The notes under the pieces are model-generated. The model searched no databases and was not told the origin of the DNA. It saw only the letters and a program-made list of their open reading frames with translations. Both the position numbers and the translations under genes were made by a program. A stretch of 40,019 nucleotides of DNA. Origin: F23-B02 sp045601285 (GTDB lineage Bacteria; Bacillota; Clostridia; Oscillospirales; Oscillospiraceae). Below, piece by piece: positions 1-6,262 of the stretch. The stretch's first letter is position 1. Every line of letters starts with the position of its first letter. The stretch covers positions 1 to 40,019 of the forward strand of contig JAZRZJ010000056.1 in NCBI GenBank assembly GCA_045601285.1, read 5' to 3'.

Positions 1-137
1 GGATTACTACCTTTGATAACCACGATCTTCATGCCGCCGGTAACCTGTTCCATTTCGTCATCAGTGAGTTCTCCAATCTTTCTGCTGAGAGACTCATATT
101 CTTCCTTGAGGGCGTTCAGTTCTTCTTTCGTTTTCAT
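1..137 (-). CDS. Double-glycine leader peptide precursor B (3' end outside window)
   Basis: This is a partial reading frame: 45 codons are visible before the window edge. The N-terminus (MKTKEELNALKEEYESL...) is a charged amphipathic leader ending in DDEMEQVTGG, the classic double-glycine cleavage site of peptides exported and trimmed by C39-peptidase ABC transporters. The visible start of the core is MKIVVIKGSN. The leader is nearly identical to that of the peptide just upstream, so the two are paralogues in one operon. The start is fixed by AAGGAGG eight bases before the ATG; only 17 bases separate it from the stop of peptide A. Class II bacteriocins and other ribosomally made peptides use such leaders. 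No modification enzyme or transporter is visible, so the final product is unknown. Confidence 0.75.
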   Translation of the reverse strand, partial: MKTKEELNALKEEYESLSRKIGELTDDEMEQVTGGMKIVVIKGSN

Positions 138-154
138 GGGGTTTCCTCCTTAAA

Positions 155-394
155 TTACAGAATAATATTCTCGTAAAGATCCTTGCGAGTATCTATGTCC
201 GCATGATCTCCTGCGTGACTCCTGATAATTACCCGTTCTCTGTATGCATCAAACGGATAATCTTCAACGACTTTGGGCGATGGATATGTGCCACCGGTTA
301 CCTGTTTCAGTTCATCCTCATTCAGCTCCGCGAGCTTCTTGTTCATATTTTCATATTCTTCTTTGAGTGCGCTCAGTTCTTCTTTCGTTTTCAT
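155..394 (-). CDS. Double-glycine leader peptide precursor A
   Basis: A 79-residue precursor. Residues 1-35 form a leader (MKTKEELSALKEEYENMNKK then LAELNEDELKQVTGG) with the double-glycine processing site at 34-35, and a core of 44 residues follows. The core is acidic, has no cysteine, contains RSHAGDHADID near its middle, and ends ENIIL. An in-frame ATG exists nine codons earlier, but AAAGGAGG sits at the right distance from position 394, so that start is chosen. The absence of Cys argues against lanthipeptide or sactipeptide chemistry; the core could be an unmodified bacteriocin-like or signalling peptide. It shares its promoter (558-585) and operon with precursor B. Family assignment rests on the leader only; the core is not recognised. 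Confidence 0.8.
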   Translation of the reverse strand: MKTKEELSALKEEYENMNKKLAELNEDELKQVTGGTYPSPKVVEDYPFDAYRERVIIRSHAGDHADIDTRKDLYENIIL

Positions 395-450
395 AGCATT
401 TACCTCCTTTGGTGTTTCCATCTTTATATACGATGCAGTTGTGCAAATGG

Positions 451-546
451 CTACTCGTTTTTATATCCCATCTTCACGGTCAGGTCATGCAGGCTCTTGT
501 CATGCTGCTCCTTGCTGATTGCGTCGTGTTCGAGGACAGTGCTTGT
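451..546 (-). pseudogene. Possible remnant of a small gene (no start codon)
   Basis: An open stretch of 31 codons ends at TAG. Its polar, helix-like translation includes VLEHDAISKEQHDKSL followed by HDLTVKMGYKNE, which looks like the C-terminus of a real small protein. There is no ATG, GTG or TTG start in frame and a TGA lies just upstream at 547-549. It lies between the upstream promoter-like sequence and precursor A, so it may be a decayed first gene of the peptide operon, or simply leader RNA. Low confidence; no family recognised. Confidence 0.3.
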
Positions 547-557
547 TCATCTATATT

Positions 558-585
558 TTTATATTTTATCACGCTATCTTTTCAA
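558..585 (-). promoter_or_regulatory. Promoter of the peptide precursor operon
   Basis: On the minus strand, TTGAAA (580-585) is followed after 16 bases by TATAAA (558-563). It lies upstream of precursors A and B with a leader of about 160 bases, which contains the possible gene remnant at 451-546. Confidence 0.5.
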
Positions 586-596
586 AGGCAACAGAA

Positions 597-631
597 ATTG
601 CCTGATTTATCAGGTAGACAAATCAGGCAAT
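597..631 (-). terminator. Terminator after the tRNA pair
   Basis: A perfect 12-base inverted repeat (ATTGCCTGATTT and AAATCAGGCAAT) with an 11-base loop lies just downstream of tRNA-Tyr on the minus strand and is followed by TTTCTGTT. It probably ends the tRNA transcript. The T run is short. Confidence 0.6.
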
Positions 632-636
632 CTATT

Positions 637-721
637 TGGTGGGGGAAGATGGATTCGAACCATCGAAGGCATTGCCAGCAGATTTACAGTCTGTCCCCTT
701 TGGCCACTCGGGAATTCCCCC
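637..721 (-). tRNA. tRNA-Tyr (GTA)
   Basis: The minus strand folds as a class II tRNA with a long variable arm. The acceptor stem is GGGGGAA with TTCCCCC, the anticodon loop is ACTGTAAAT with anticodon GTA, the T-arm contains GGTTCGAATCC, and the 3' CCA is encoded (637-639). It is co-transcribed with tRNA-Thr upstream. Confidence 0.95.
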
Positions 722-741
722 CTATTAAATTATGCCGTTAG

Positions 742-817
742 TGGAGCTGGTTGACGGACTCGAACCCCCGACCTGCTGATTACAAATCAGCTGCTCTACC
801 AACTGAGCTAAACCAGC
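742..817 (-). tRNA. tRNA-Thr (TGT)
   Basis: A 76-base cloverleaf on the minus strand with acceptor stem GCTGGTT/AACCAGC, D-loop containing AGCTCAGTTGGTAGAGC, anticodon loop ATTTGTAAT (anticodon TGT), T-arm GGGGGTTCGAGTCCG and an encoded CCA at 742-744. It is the first gene of the tRNA pair. Confidence 0.96.
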
Positions 818-834
818 ACAATACCGGCTTGAAT

Positions 835-863
835 ATAATAGCAAACCATATTCCGTTTGTCAA
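835..863 (-). promoter_or_regulatory. tRNA operon promoter
   Basis: On the minus strand, TTGACA (858-863) and TATTAT (835-840) are separated by exactly 17 bases and sit about 18 bases ahead of tRNA-Thr. This is a strong sigma-A type promoter, as expected for tRNA genes. Confidence 0.88.
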
Positions 864-911
864 CACCAAAAAATTAAATTGAGTAAAAATTTTTCGAGGG
901 AGGTTTTTTAC

Positions 912-1310
912 ATGACTCTTAAAGAATTATCGCTGGAATACAGGGAAAGCGGCCTTGTCTGCAAGGCCCGTGCGGACAAGCTCAAGCCTTTGCTCCGGGC
1001 TCCCGAGCTTTGTGAAATGGAGCGCCTGCGTCTTCGCCGCAGAATTTACATACTCGAAGCCATGGGCAAAGAAGCCATGGCAACCGCAAACTATCTGAAA
1101 AACTACTACGGAGATGAAGCCTATGATGACAATAGACAGGGAAGAAGAGTATCAGGCGCTGAGGAGCTTCCTCAGGCTTGCATCGGAAAATCTGGGAAGC
1201 ACGTCGGAGCTTGTGCGTTGCGCTGTGGAGGAAGCACTTACGCCGCGGCAGCGTCAGCTTGTGGAAATGTACTATATCCGTCAGATGCCCATGCACTATA
1301 TCGCCCGTGA
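912..1310 (+). CDS. Small basic protein of unknown function (C-terminus probably frameshifted)
   Basis: A 132-residue frame starting MTLKELSLEYRESG after an AGGGAGG ribosome site; an earlier ATG at 879 has no such site. Residues 1-70 look genuine: a helical, Arg/Lys/Glu-rich sequence (MERLRLRRRIYILEAMGKEA, then TANYLKNYYG). From about residue 72 the translation becomes low-quality and runs 188 bases across the next gene in another frame. A TGATGA lies at 1124-1129 in the frame that one lost upstream base would exclude, exactly where the next gene starts. The authentic protein therefore probably had about 71 residues and ended in an ATGA overlap. Function unknown; its pairing with a helix-turn-helix protein suggests a joint regulatory role. 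Confidence 0.6.
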   Translation: MTLKELSLEYRESGLVCKARADKLKPLLRAPELCEMERLRLRRRIYILEAMGKEAMATANYLKNYYGDEAYDDNRQGRRVSGAEELPQACIGKSGKHVGACALRCGGSTYAAAASACGNVLYPSDAHALYRP

Positions 1311-1422
1311 GCTGAACCTCAATGTTTCCACGGTGAGCCGCACTCTTGCAAGGGCAAAAGCACGGCTTGAGCGATGCCTTAAATACGGAGGAAGAAATTT
1401 TGCAGTTTTGTTGGTAGACTGA
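1123..1422 (+). CDS. Sigma-70 region 4-like helix-turn-helix protein
   Basis: A 99-residue protein beginning MMTIDREEEYQALRSFLR. Its second half is typical of sigma factor region 4: LTPRQRQLVEMYYIRQMPMH followed by YIARELNLNVSTVSRTLARA, where the second block is the DNA-recognition helix. No region 2 is present, so it is not a full sigma factor and more likely a small DNA-binding regulator, like those linked to mobile elements or phage. GGAG nine bases before 1123 supports that start; ATG at 1114 is too close. It overlaps the preceding reading frame. Target unknown. Confidence 0.7.
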   Translation: MMTIDREEEYQALRSFLRLASENLGSTSELVRCAVEEALTPRQRQLVEMYYIRQMPMHYIARELNLNVSTVSRTLARAKARLERCLKYGGRNFAVLLVD

Positions 1423-1426
1423 ACAG

Positions 1427-1455
1427 TTTACTTTGCGGCGACAGTATGCTACAAT
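1427..1455 (+). promoter_or_regulatory. Promoter of the GH25 lipoprotein gene
   Basis: TTTACT (1427-1432), a 17-base spacer and TACAAT (1450-1455) sit just after the stop codon of the helix-turn-helix gene and 20 bases before the GH25 start. The short distance leaves a leader of roughly 13 bases. Confidence 0.55.
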
Positions 1456-1474
1456 AAATGCGGAGGCATATTAT

Positions 1475-2320
1475 ATGAAGACTAAGCTTCTGCATACCAT
1501 TATAATAATACTTTGCGCGGAGCTTCTGATTTCGGGCTGCGCCTATATTGATCCTGAGCCTTACGTGAGCGAAACCGAAAAGGGCATGGTCGAGGTGTTC
1601 AACGGCGCGGACAAACTGTGGATTTATCCCGAGGATAATGTACCCGTGAACGCGATTTCAGCCGACGATTTTATCATTGATCCAGATGGGAACAAGGTCT
1701 ACTGCGGCGGAAAATTCTCATCTGCTGTCCGAGGCGTTGATGTTTCCGTGCATCAGGGTGAAATAGACTGGCAGCAGGTTGCCGACAGCGGCATAAAATT
1801 TGCGATTATCCGTGCAGGCGGCCGCTCTTACGGCGAAGAGGGTGAGCTCTACGAGGACGATTTCTTTCTTCAGAATTTACAGGGTGCTCATGATGCCGGA
1901 CTGAAGGTGGGTGTTTACTTCTTCTCCCAGGCAAGAACTGCAGAGGAAGCTGAAGAAGAGGCGCAATTCACAGTGGATTTGCTGGGCTTCGCCGATATTG
2001 AGCTTCCAGTATTTTTCGACTGGGAACATATTGACGGCGGAAGAGCCAACGAAATTGACGGCGAAACCATGACTCAATGCGCCGAGGCCTTCTGCGAAAC
2101 GGTTGAGGACGCAGGCTTCGACGGGGGAATTTACTTTAACCTTGACACCGCCTACTACGGCTACACCCTTGCCCGACTCACAGACTATACCTTCTGGTGC
2201 GCAAGCATCGGCGATTATCCCTTCTGCTACTATGCGCATGAGCTATGGCAGTATTCCTTCGAGGGAACTGTTCCGGGCATCAGTACGGCATGTGACCTGA
2301 ATATGATGTTTATAAAATAA
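1475..2320 (+). CDS. GH25 lysozyme-like lipoprotein
   Basis: A 281-residue predicted surface lipoprotein. The start at 1475 has GGAGG eight bases upstream and gives a proper signal peptide with lipobox LISGC; Cys22 would be lipidated. A linker of about 65 residues precedes the glycoside hydrolase family 25 barrel: GVDVSVHQG (87-95), IDWQQV, FAIIRAGGR, GVYFFSQA and FFDWEH (180-185), which holds the Asp182/Glu184 acidic pair of the family. The C-terminus carries WQYSFEGTVPGISTACDLNM, the usual GH25 ending. GH25 enzymes cut the MurNAc-GlcNAc bond of peptidoglycan. It probably acts outside the membrane in wall turnover. Lgt, the enzyme that would lipidate it, is encoded nearby at 2745-3614 on the other strand. 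A shared terminator follows. Confidence 0.88.
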   Translation: MKTKLLHTIIIILCAELLISGCAYIDPEPYVSETEKGMVEVFNGADKLWIYPEDNVPVNAISADDFIIDPDGNKVYCGGKFSSAVRGVDVSVHQGEIDWQQVADSGIKFAIIRAGGRSYGEEGELYEDDFFLQNLQGAHDAGLKVGVYFFSQARTAEEAEEEAQFTVDLLGFADIELPVFFDWEHIDGGRANEIDGETMTQCAEAFCETVEDAGFDGGIYFNLDTAYYGYTLARLTDYTFWCASIGDYPFCYYAHELWQYSFEGTVPGISTACDLNMMFIK

Positions 2321-2350
2321 AAAAAGACGGACTGCAAGTCCGTCTTTTTT
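2321..2350. terminator. Bidirectional terminator
   Basis: GACGGACT, a three-base loop and AGTCCGTC are flanked by A and T runs, so the hairpin can end both the GH25 gene (plus) and the convergent small gene at 2368-2742 (minus). Confidence 0.85.
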
Positions 2351-2367
2351 TGTTTGTTGTTCTGTGA

Positions 2368-2742
2368 TTATTCCGTATCCGTATTGGTCGAAGAGCCCGA
2401 GCGTGCAGCTTCAACCGCTGCCTTTGCTGCCGCAAGCTCCTCCCGGAGAGTCTCTATTTTTTCGTCCATCTCGCTGACCTTTGCGAAAAGCTCCTCAAAC
2501 TGTTCGGGAGCTTCGCCCCGGTTAAGCTCGTAATACAGACGTCCGATCTCATTGAAAACCTTCTGCTGATCCTCCAGCTCACCGTTTATTAGAACGCTGA
2601 GCTTTGCGATGTTGGCATAGCATCTTGCGGTGGTGGTGCTTCTGTCATAGACTTCCCTGACAGCGTCGGTTTCGGCGATGGCCTTTGCCTTGTTGCCGAT
2701 TGCCTTGATGGTGCCCTTAATCATGCTTGCATAGTTTGCCAT
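2368..2742 (-). CDS. Small helical coiled-coil protein of unknown function
   Basis: A 124-residue protein beginning MANYASMIKGTIKAIGNKAK, with no signal peptide or membrane segment. The middle (INGELEDQQKVFNEIGRLYY) resembles Firmicute small proteins in which an N-terminal helical region precedes a YYE-type motif. Residues of about 83-112 are heptad-like (EELFAKVSEMDEKIETLREE), predicting a coiled coil, and the tail is Ser/Thr-rich. GGAG lies upstream of the start. It follows lgt by two bases and is the last gene of the minus-strand operon from 6262. Function not recognised; a structural or scaffold role is only a guess. Confidence 0.7.
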   Translation of the reverse strand: MANYASMIKGTIKAIGNKAKAIAETDAVREVYDRSTTTARCYANIAKLSVLINGELEDQQKVFNEIGRLYYELNRGEAPEQFEELFAKVSEMDEKIETLREELAAAKAAVEAARSGSSTNTDTE

Positions 2743-2744
2743 GC

Positions 2745-3614
2745 TTAGCTCCTTTCAGACTGCCGGTTCACGAACATTTCGGCAGGGTCGGATTTCTTTC
2801 TTGCTTTGACAATGAGAATGACAAGTGCCGCAGCTGCGCTGATGGCGGCTAAAAGCTGGGATACGCGTATATCCGTCTGACCGATGTACAGACTGTCGGT
2901 GCGCAGGCCTTCAACCCATGCTCTGCCGAGACCGTACCAGAATATGTACAGCCAGAACACCTGCCCGTCATATTTACGTCTGCCCTTTTTAACCCATATA
3001 TGCAGGAAAACAAGTCCGATCAGATTCCACAGACTTTCATAGAGGAAGGTGGGGTGGACATAGAGGGTTTCCGTGCCGGGAAAGGTGAGCCCCATGCGGC
3101 AGAAAACATCGGTTTCTCCGCCGAATGCCTCGCGGTTCATGAAATTGCCCCAGCGGCCTACGGTCTGACCGATGAGTAGACCGAAGGAAGCAAGGTCGGC
3201 GAGAGCAAAGAAGGGAATTTTTTTCACCCTGCTCCACAGGATCGCAACGATTATGCCCGTTATAACGCCGCCGTATATTGCAAGACCGCCGTTCCATATT
3301 GCGACGACCTCACCGAAGTTTTCGGCGTAGTAATCCCACTTGAACGCCACATAGTAAATTCTCGCACCTATGACACTCAGAGGAATTGCCCAGATGATGA
3401 AGTCATAGAGATTATCCTCCGTAAGCCCGAACTTCGGCGCGTTCTTTGCGCAGTAAACTGCCGCAATGATCATGCCGCAGGCAATGATCACGGCGTAAAA
3501 ATAAATCGGTTTGCCGAAAAGCTCAAAGGAGGAGGGCGGATTGATCGAGCAGTCGCCGAACATGGGGAAGCTTATTTCGGCGCCTCTCATCATGGTTGCC
3601 GTGAGAAAATTCAT
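2745..3614 (-). CDS. lgt: Prolipoprotein diacylglyceryl transferase
   Basis: Lgt transfers diacylglycerol from phosphatidylglycerol to the lipobox Cys of pre-lipoproteins at the cytoplasmic membrane. The protein has about seven hydrophobic segments and the family signature GRWGNFMNREAFGG, including the Arg and Asn needed by the family, followed by HPTFLYESLWN. Length (289 residues) is normal. Two starts compete: an ATG at 3626 overlapping the stop of the preceding gene, and ATG 3614 with GAGG six bases before it. The latter is chosen. It lies downstream of two M16 peptidase genes in the same operon. Confidence 0.93.
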   Translation of the reverse strand: MNFLTATMMRGAEISFPMFGDCSINPPSSFELFGKPIYFYAVIIACGMIIAAVYCAKNAPKFGLTEDNLYDFIIWAIPLSVIGARIYYVAFKWDYYAENFGEVVAIWNGGLAIYGGVITGIIVAILWSRVKKIPFFALADLASFGLLIGQTVGRWGNFMNREAFGGETDVFCRMGLTFPGTETLYVHPTFLYESLWNLIGLVFLHIWVKKGRRKYDGQVFWLYIFWYGLGRAWVEGLRTDSLYIGQTDIRVSQLLAAISAAAALVILIVKARKKSDPAEMFVNRQSERS

Positions 3615-3622
3615 ACCGCACC

Positions 3623-4900
3623 TCATTTCAGCGGCAGCACAACAGACATGGCAAGTCTGTCATCTGCAAGATATTCTGTGAGAAAGGCCTCGCATTCGCT
3701 TATGTCAATGCTTTCAAGGGTTTCAAAGCTGTCCAGCGGGTCATAGCCCTCAAAGCAGCCGTCCATGTGGGAAAGACACAGGGTGTCGAAGCTTTCAAGA
3801 CCGCGAAGCCTTGAGCCGAAGGAGGCCTTTCTTACGCGCTCAAAAAGCTCCCTGTCAAGACCGTTTTCGCGCACATCAGCCACAGCCGCCTTAATCTCGT
3901 TAAGCACCGTCTGAGGCTCCTTGCTTTCGCCCTCAAAAATAACGGTGGCGGTACCTGCAACGTAATCGGTTTCATAGCCGTAATCGCGGTTTAGGACACC
4001 TGCGGAATAGAGCTTGTTATAGAACCTGCCCGATGAGCCGAAGAGCGTGCGCAGGGCAAGCTGGGAAACGATTTTCTGACGGAAAAGCTCCTTGCCCGTG
4101 GGTACGGGAGTTACCTTCGCACCGATGAAAAACTGGGGCGCGGATACCTCCATGCGAGCTTCCGTATATGTTTCAAGGGGAAATGCGGATTCAGCCTCAC
4201 CGAAATCCACCTCGGGCTTCGAGCCCTCCTTGCCGCCGAGCTCCTCAAGGGCGATTTCGTAAATACGCTCGGGGTCAAAATCACCTGCGGCGCAGAGCAC
4301 CATGTTGGAGGGATTGTAGAATGCGGCATGGCAGGCATAGAGCGTGTCGGGGGTAATCTCCGCAATGCTCTCAACCGTGCCCGCAACCTCTTCGCGCATG
4401 GGGTTGTGCTCATACAGCAGCTTCAGCAGGCTGAAGTAAGCGCAGCGGTAGGGGTCATCGTCACCCATGCCGATTTCCTGACCGATGATGCCCTGCTCCT
4501 TGGCAACGCTTTCCTCGGTGAAGTAGGGCGTGGACACAAAGCGCAGCAGCATGCGCAGGTTTTCCTCAAAGCCTGTGCTGCAGTCAAAGTAATACGCGGT
4601 GGTGTCGCTTGAGGTGAAGGCGTTGGGCTGAGCACCGTTTTTTGACAGAATGCTCATGGCGTTGTCGCCGTCGGGCATATCAAACATCTTATGCTCAAGA
4701 AAATGAGCCACACCTGCGGGCGTGTCGTACCACACGCCGTCAAGCCTGAAGCGGCGGCAGGCACCGCCGTAGCAGGTGGCGAAAACCGCATAGCTTTCCT
4801 TGAAATCGGGCTTGGGAATTGCGATAACGGTGAGACCGTTGGGGAGAACTCCCTCATACACGGTCTCGCCGATTTTTTCGTATGCTTTACTCTTCATCAT
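3623..4900 (-). CDS. ymfH: M16 family zinc peptidase, YmfH type
   Basis: The protein has 425 residues. It carries the inverted zinc motif of M16 peptidases, HFLEH (His66, Glu69, His70), with the third ligand probably Glu142 in IIGQEIGMG. Of the pair encoded here it is the catalytically complete member. In Bacillus the ymfF/ymfH neighbours are linked with EF-P modification and are co-annotated in many Firmicutes; the substrate is not established. The start at 4900 is chosen because GGAG lies nine bases upstream inside the end of the previous gene; upstream in-frame Met codons have no ribosome site. Its first codons overlap the 3' end of the ymfF-like gene, implying translational coupling. Confidence 0.85.
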   Translation of the reverse strand: MMKSKAYEKIGETVYEGVLPNGLTVIAIPKPDFKESYAVFATCYGGACRRFRLDGVWYDTPAGVAHFLEHKMFDMPDGDNAMSILSKNGAQPNAFTSSDTTAYYFDCSTGFEENLRMLLRFVSTPYFTEESVAKEQGIIGQEIGMGDDDPYRCAYFSLLKLLYEHNPMREEVAGTVESIAEITPDTLYACHAAFYNPSNMVLCAAGDFDPERIYEIALEELGGKEGSKPEVDFGEAESAFPLETYTEARMEVSAPQFFIGAKVTPVPTGKELFRQKIVSQLALRTLFGSSGRFYNKLYSAGVLNRDYGYETDYVAGTATVIFEGESKEPQTVLNEIKAAVADVRENGLDRELFERVRKASFGSRLRGLESFDTLCLSHMDGCFEGYDPLDSFETLESIDISECEAFLTEYLADDRLAMSVVLPLK

Positions 4901-6182
4901 CGGGTTCATCTCCGTTTCCCTGGAGGAAATATACAGCGTCAAGCACAACGCTGTTTGCAATTGAAATAATGTCCTCGCGGCATACATTTTCGCAAAGCTC
5001 CGCAAGCTCCTCGGGCTCGTAATCAAGACCGTCGATAATATTGGCAAGCCAGAAGCCCTCAAGATCACCTGCGGAATCGGGAATCACCCGCAGAGATGAG
5101 GCAATGCCCGTCTTTGCGGCTTCAAATTCCTCATCGCTGATGACGCCGTTTTTCACGTCCTCAAGCTGAGCGAGGATTTCCGCCTTCGCGTCCTCATACT
5201 TGTCAAAATCAATGCCCGAGAATACGCACATGAGTCCCTTGTGGGTATCGACGATACTGCTTGCAAAGTAGCACAGCGATAGCTTTTCGCGCACATTCAT
5301 AAACAGCTTTGAGGTGACTCCGCTGCCGTAAACACAGTTGAAAACGCTTATGGCGGCAATGTCGGGCTCCTCCATGCACTCACCGAGGCGGAAGCCGAGA
5401 GCAAGCTTGCCCTGGGTGACGTTCATTTCCTCGGTAAAGCATCTGGGCTCGTTCGCCACGGAATTCATGCGGATATCCGTGCCGATGTCATAGTCAAGCT
5501 CACCTCTCGGCATTCCGCAGAGCGTGTCGCGGAACACCTCGGCAACGTCCTCGGGCTTCTCGCTGCCGCAGTAGAAAATTTCGATAGGGCAGGTGGAAAG
5601 CAGATTGCGGTAATGCTTGCTGAGCTTCTGATAATAGATGCCCTCGGCACTGCTTTCCGTACCGAGACGGGGAACAGCAAAGTCCTCATAGCAGCACATT
5701 TCCTCATAAAGACGCTGGACGGAGTAGCCGATTTTGTCATTCATGCGGGCGCGTATACGCTCAAGCAGCTTATCCTTTTCGCTTTCAACATAGGCGGGAA
5801 GCAGAAGCCCGCCCTTTGTGTTGGGGGAAAGGAGCATTTCGCACATGAGCTCCGCGGCGCTTTTCATGACCTGCTTTCCGGGAAGATATGCGGTGGAGGG
5901 CAGATTTGCGTAAAAGCCGATGCACTGTATTTCACCGATACGGCGCACAACGGGCTCAATGCAGGTGCCGTAAAGCTCGTCAAGGGCGGCGGAAATACTC
6001 TCCATATCGGGATGATAGCGTGTGCCGCGGCGCAGAACATAGGGCAGAACCGCGTTCAGCGAGGCAGTTTCGCGCTGATGCTGGGTGAGCAGATTTATGC
6101 TCATGCAGTCGGTTTTGAATTTCCTGGTGTGCAGGCAGGTAAGGTTTACGCCCGGCAATATCTCTGTTCTGACGGTTTCCAT
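4887..6182 (-). CDS. ymfF: M16 family peptidase-like protein, YmfF type (inactive partner)
   Basis: A 431-residue M16-fold protein that lacks the HxxEH zinc motif; the equivalent region reads LNAVLPYVLRRGTRYHPDME. It has the M16 features of the partner subunit: Gly-rich and acidic segments such as FNCVYGSGVTSKLFMNVREK and LSLCYFASS. M16 proteins often work as a dimer of one catalytic and one non-catalytic subunit, which fits the adjacent HFLEH-containing gene. It is the first gene of the operon, with GGAG seven bases before the ATG and a promoter at 6234-6239. Role inferred from the pairing, not from a motif. Confidence 0.82.
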   Translation of the reverse strand: METVRTEILPGVNLTCLHTRKFKTDCMSINLLTQHQRETASLNAVLPYVLRRGTRYHPDMESISAALDELYGTCIEPVVRRIGEIQCIGFYANLPSTAYLPGKQVMKSAAELMCEMLLSPNTKGGLLLPAYVESEKDKLLERIRARMNDKIGYSVQRLYEEMCCYEDFAVPRLGTESSAEGIYYQKLSKHYRNLLSTCPIEIFYCGSEKPEDVAEVFRDTLCGMPRGELDYDIGTDIRMNSVANEPRCFTEEMNVTQGKLALGFRLGECMEEPDIAAISVFNCVYGSGVTSKLFMNVREKLSLCYFASSIVDTHKGLMCVFSGIDFDKYEDAKAEILAQLEDVKNGVISDEEFEAAKTGIASSLRVIPDSAGDLEGFWLANIIDGLDYEPEELAELCENVCREDIISIANSVVLDAVYFLQGNGDEPDDEE

Positions 6183-6233
6183 TTTTCAGGTCTCCTTCAC
6201 AGCGTTATCGGTAGTTTTATTGATTAGTAATAC

Positions 6234-6262
6234 ATTATACCACATTTATACTGCGTATGGTA
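6234..6262 (-). promoter_or_regulatory. Promoter of the ymfF-ymfH-lgt operon
   Basis: On the minus strand, TATAAT (6234-6239) is preceded by TG one base away, giving an extended -10 (TGGTATAAT). The hexamer 17 bases upstream is TACCAT, a poor -35, and lies in the 3' end of the giant glucan synthase gene. The extended -10 probably compensates. Confidence 0.6.
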
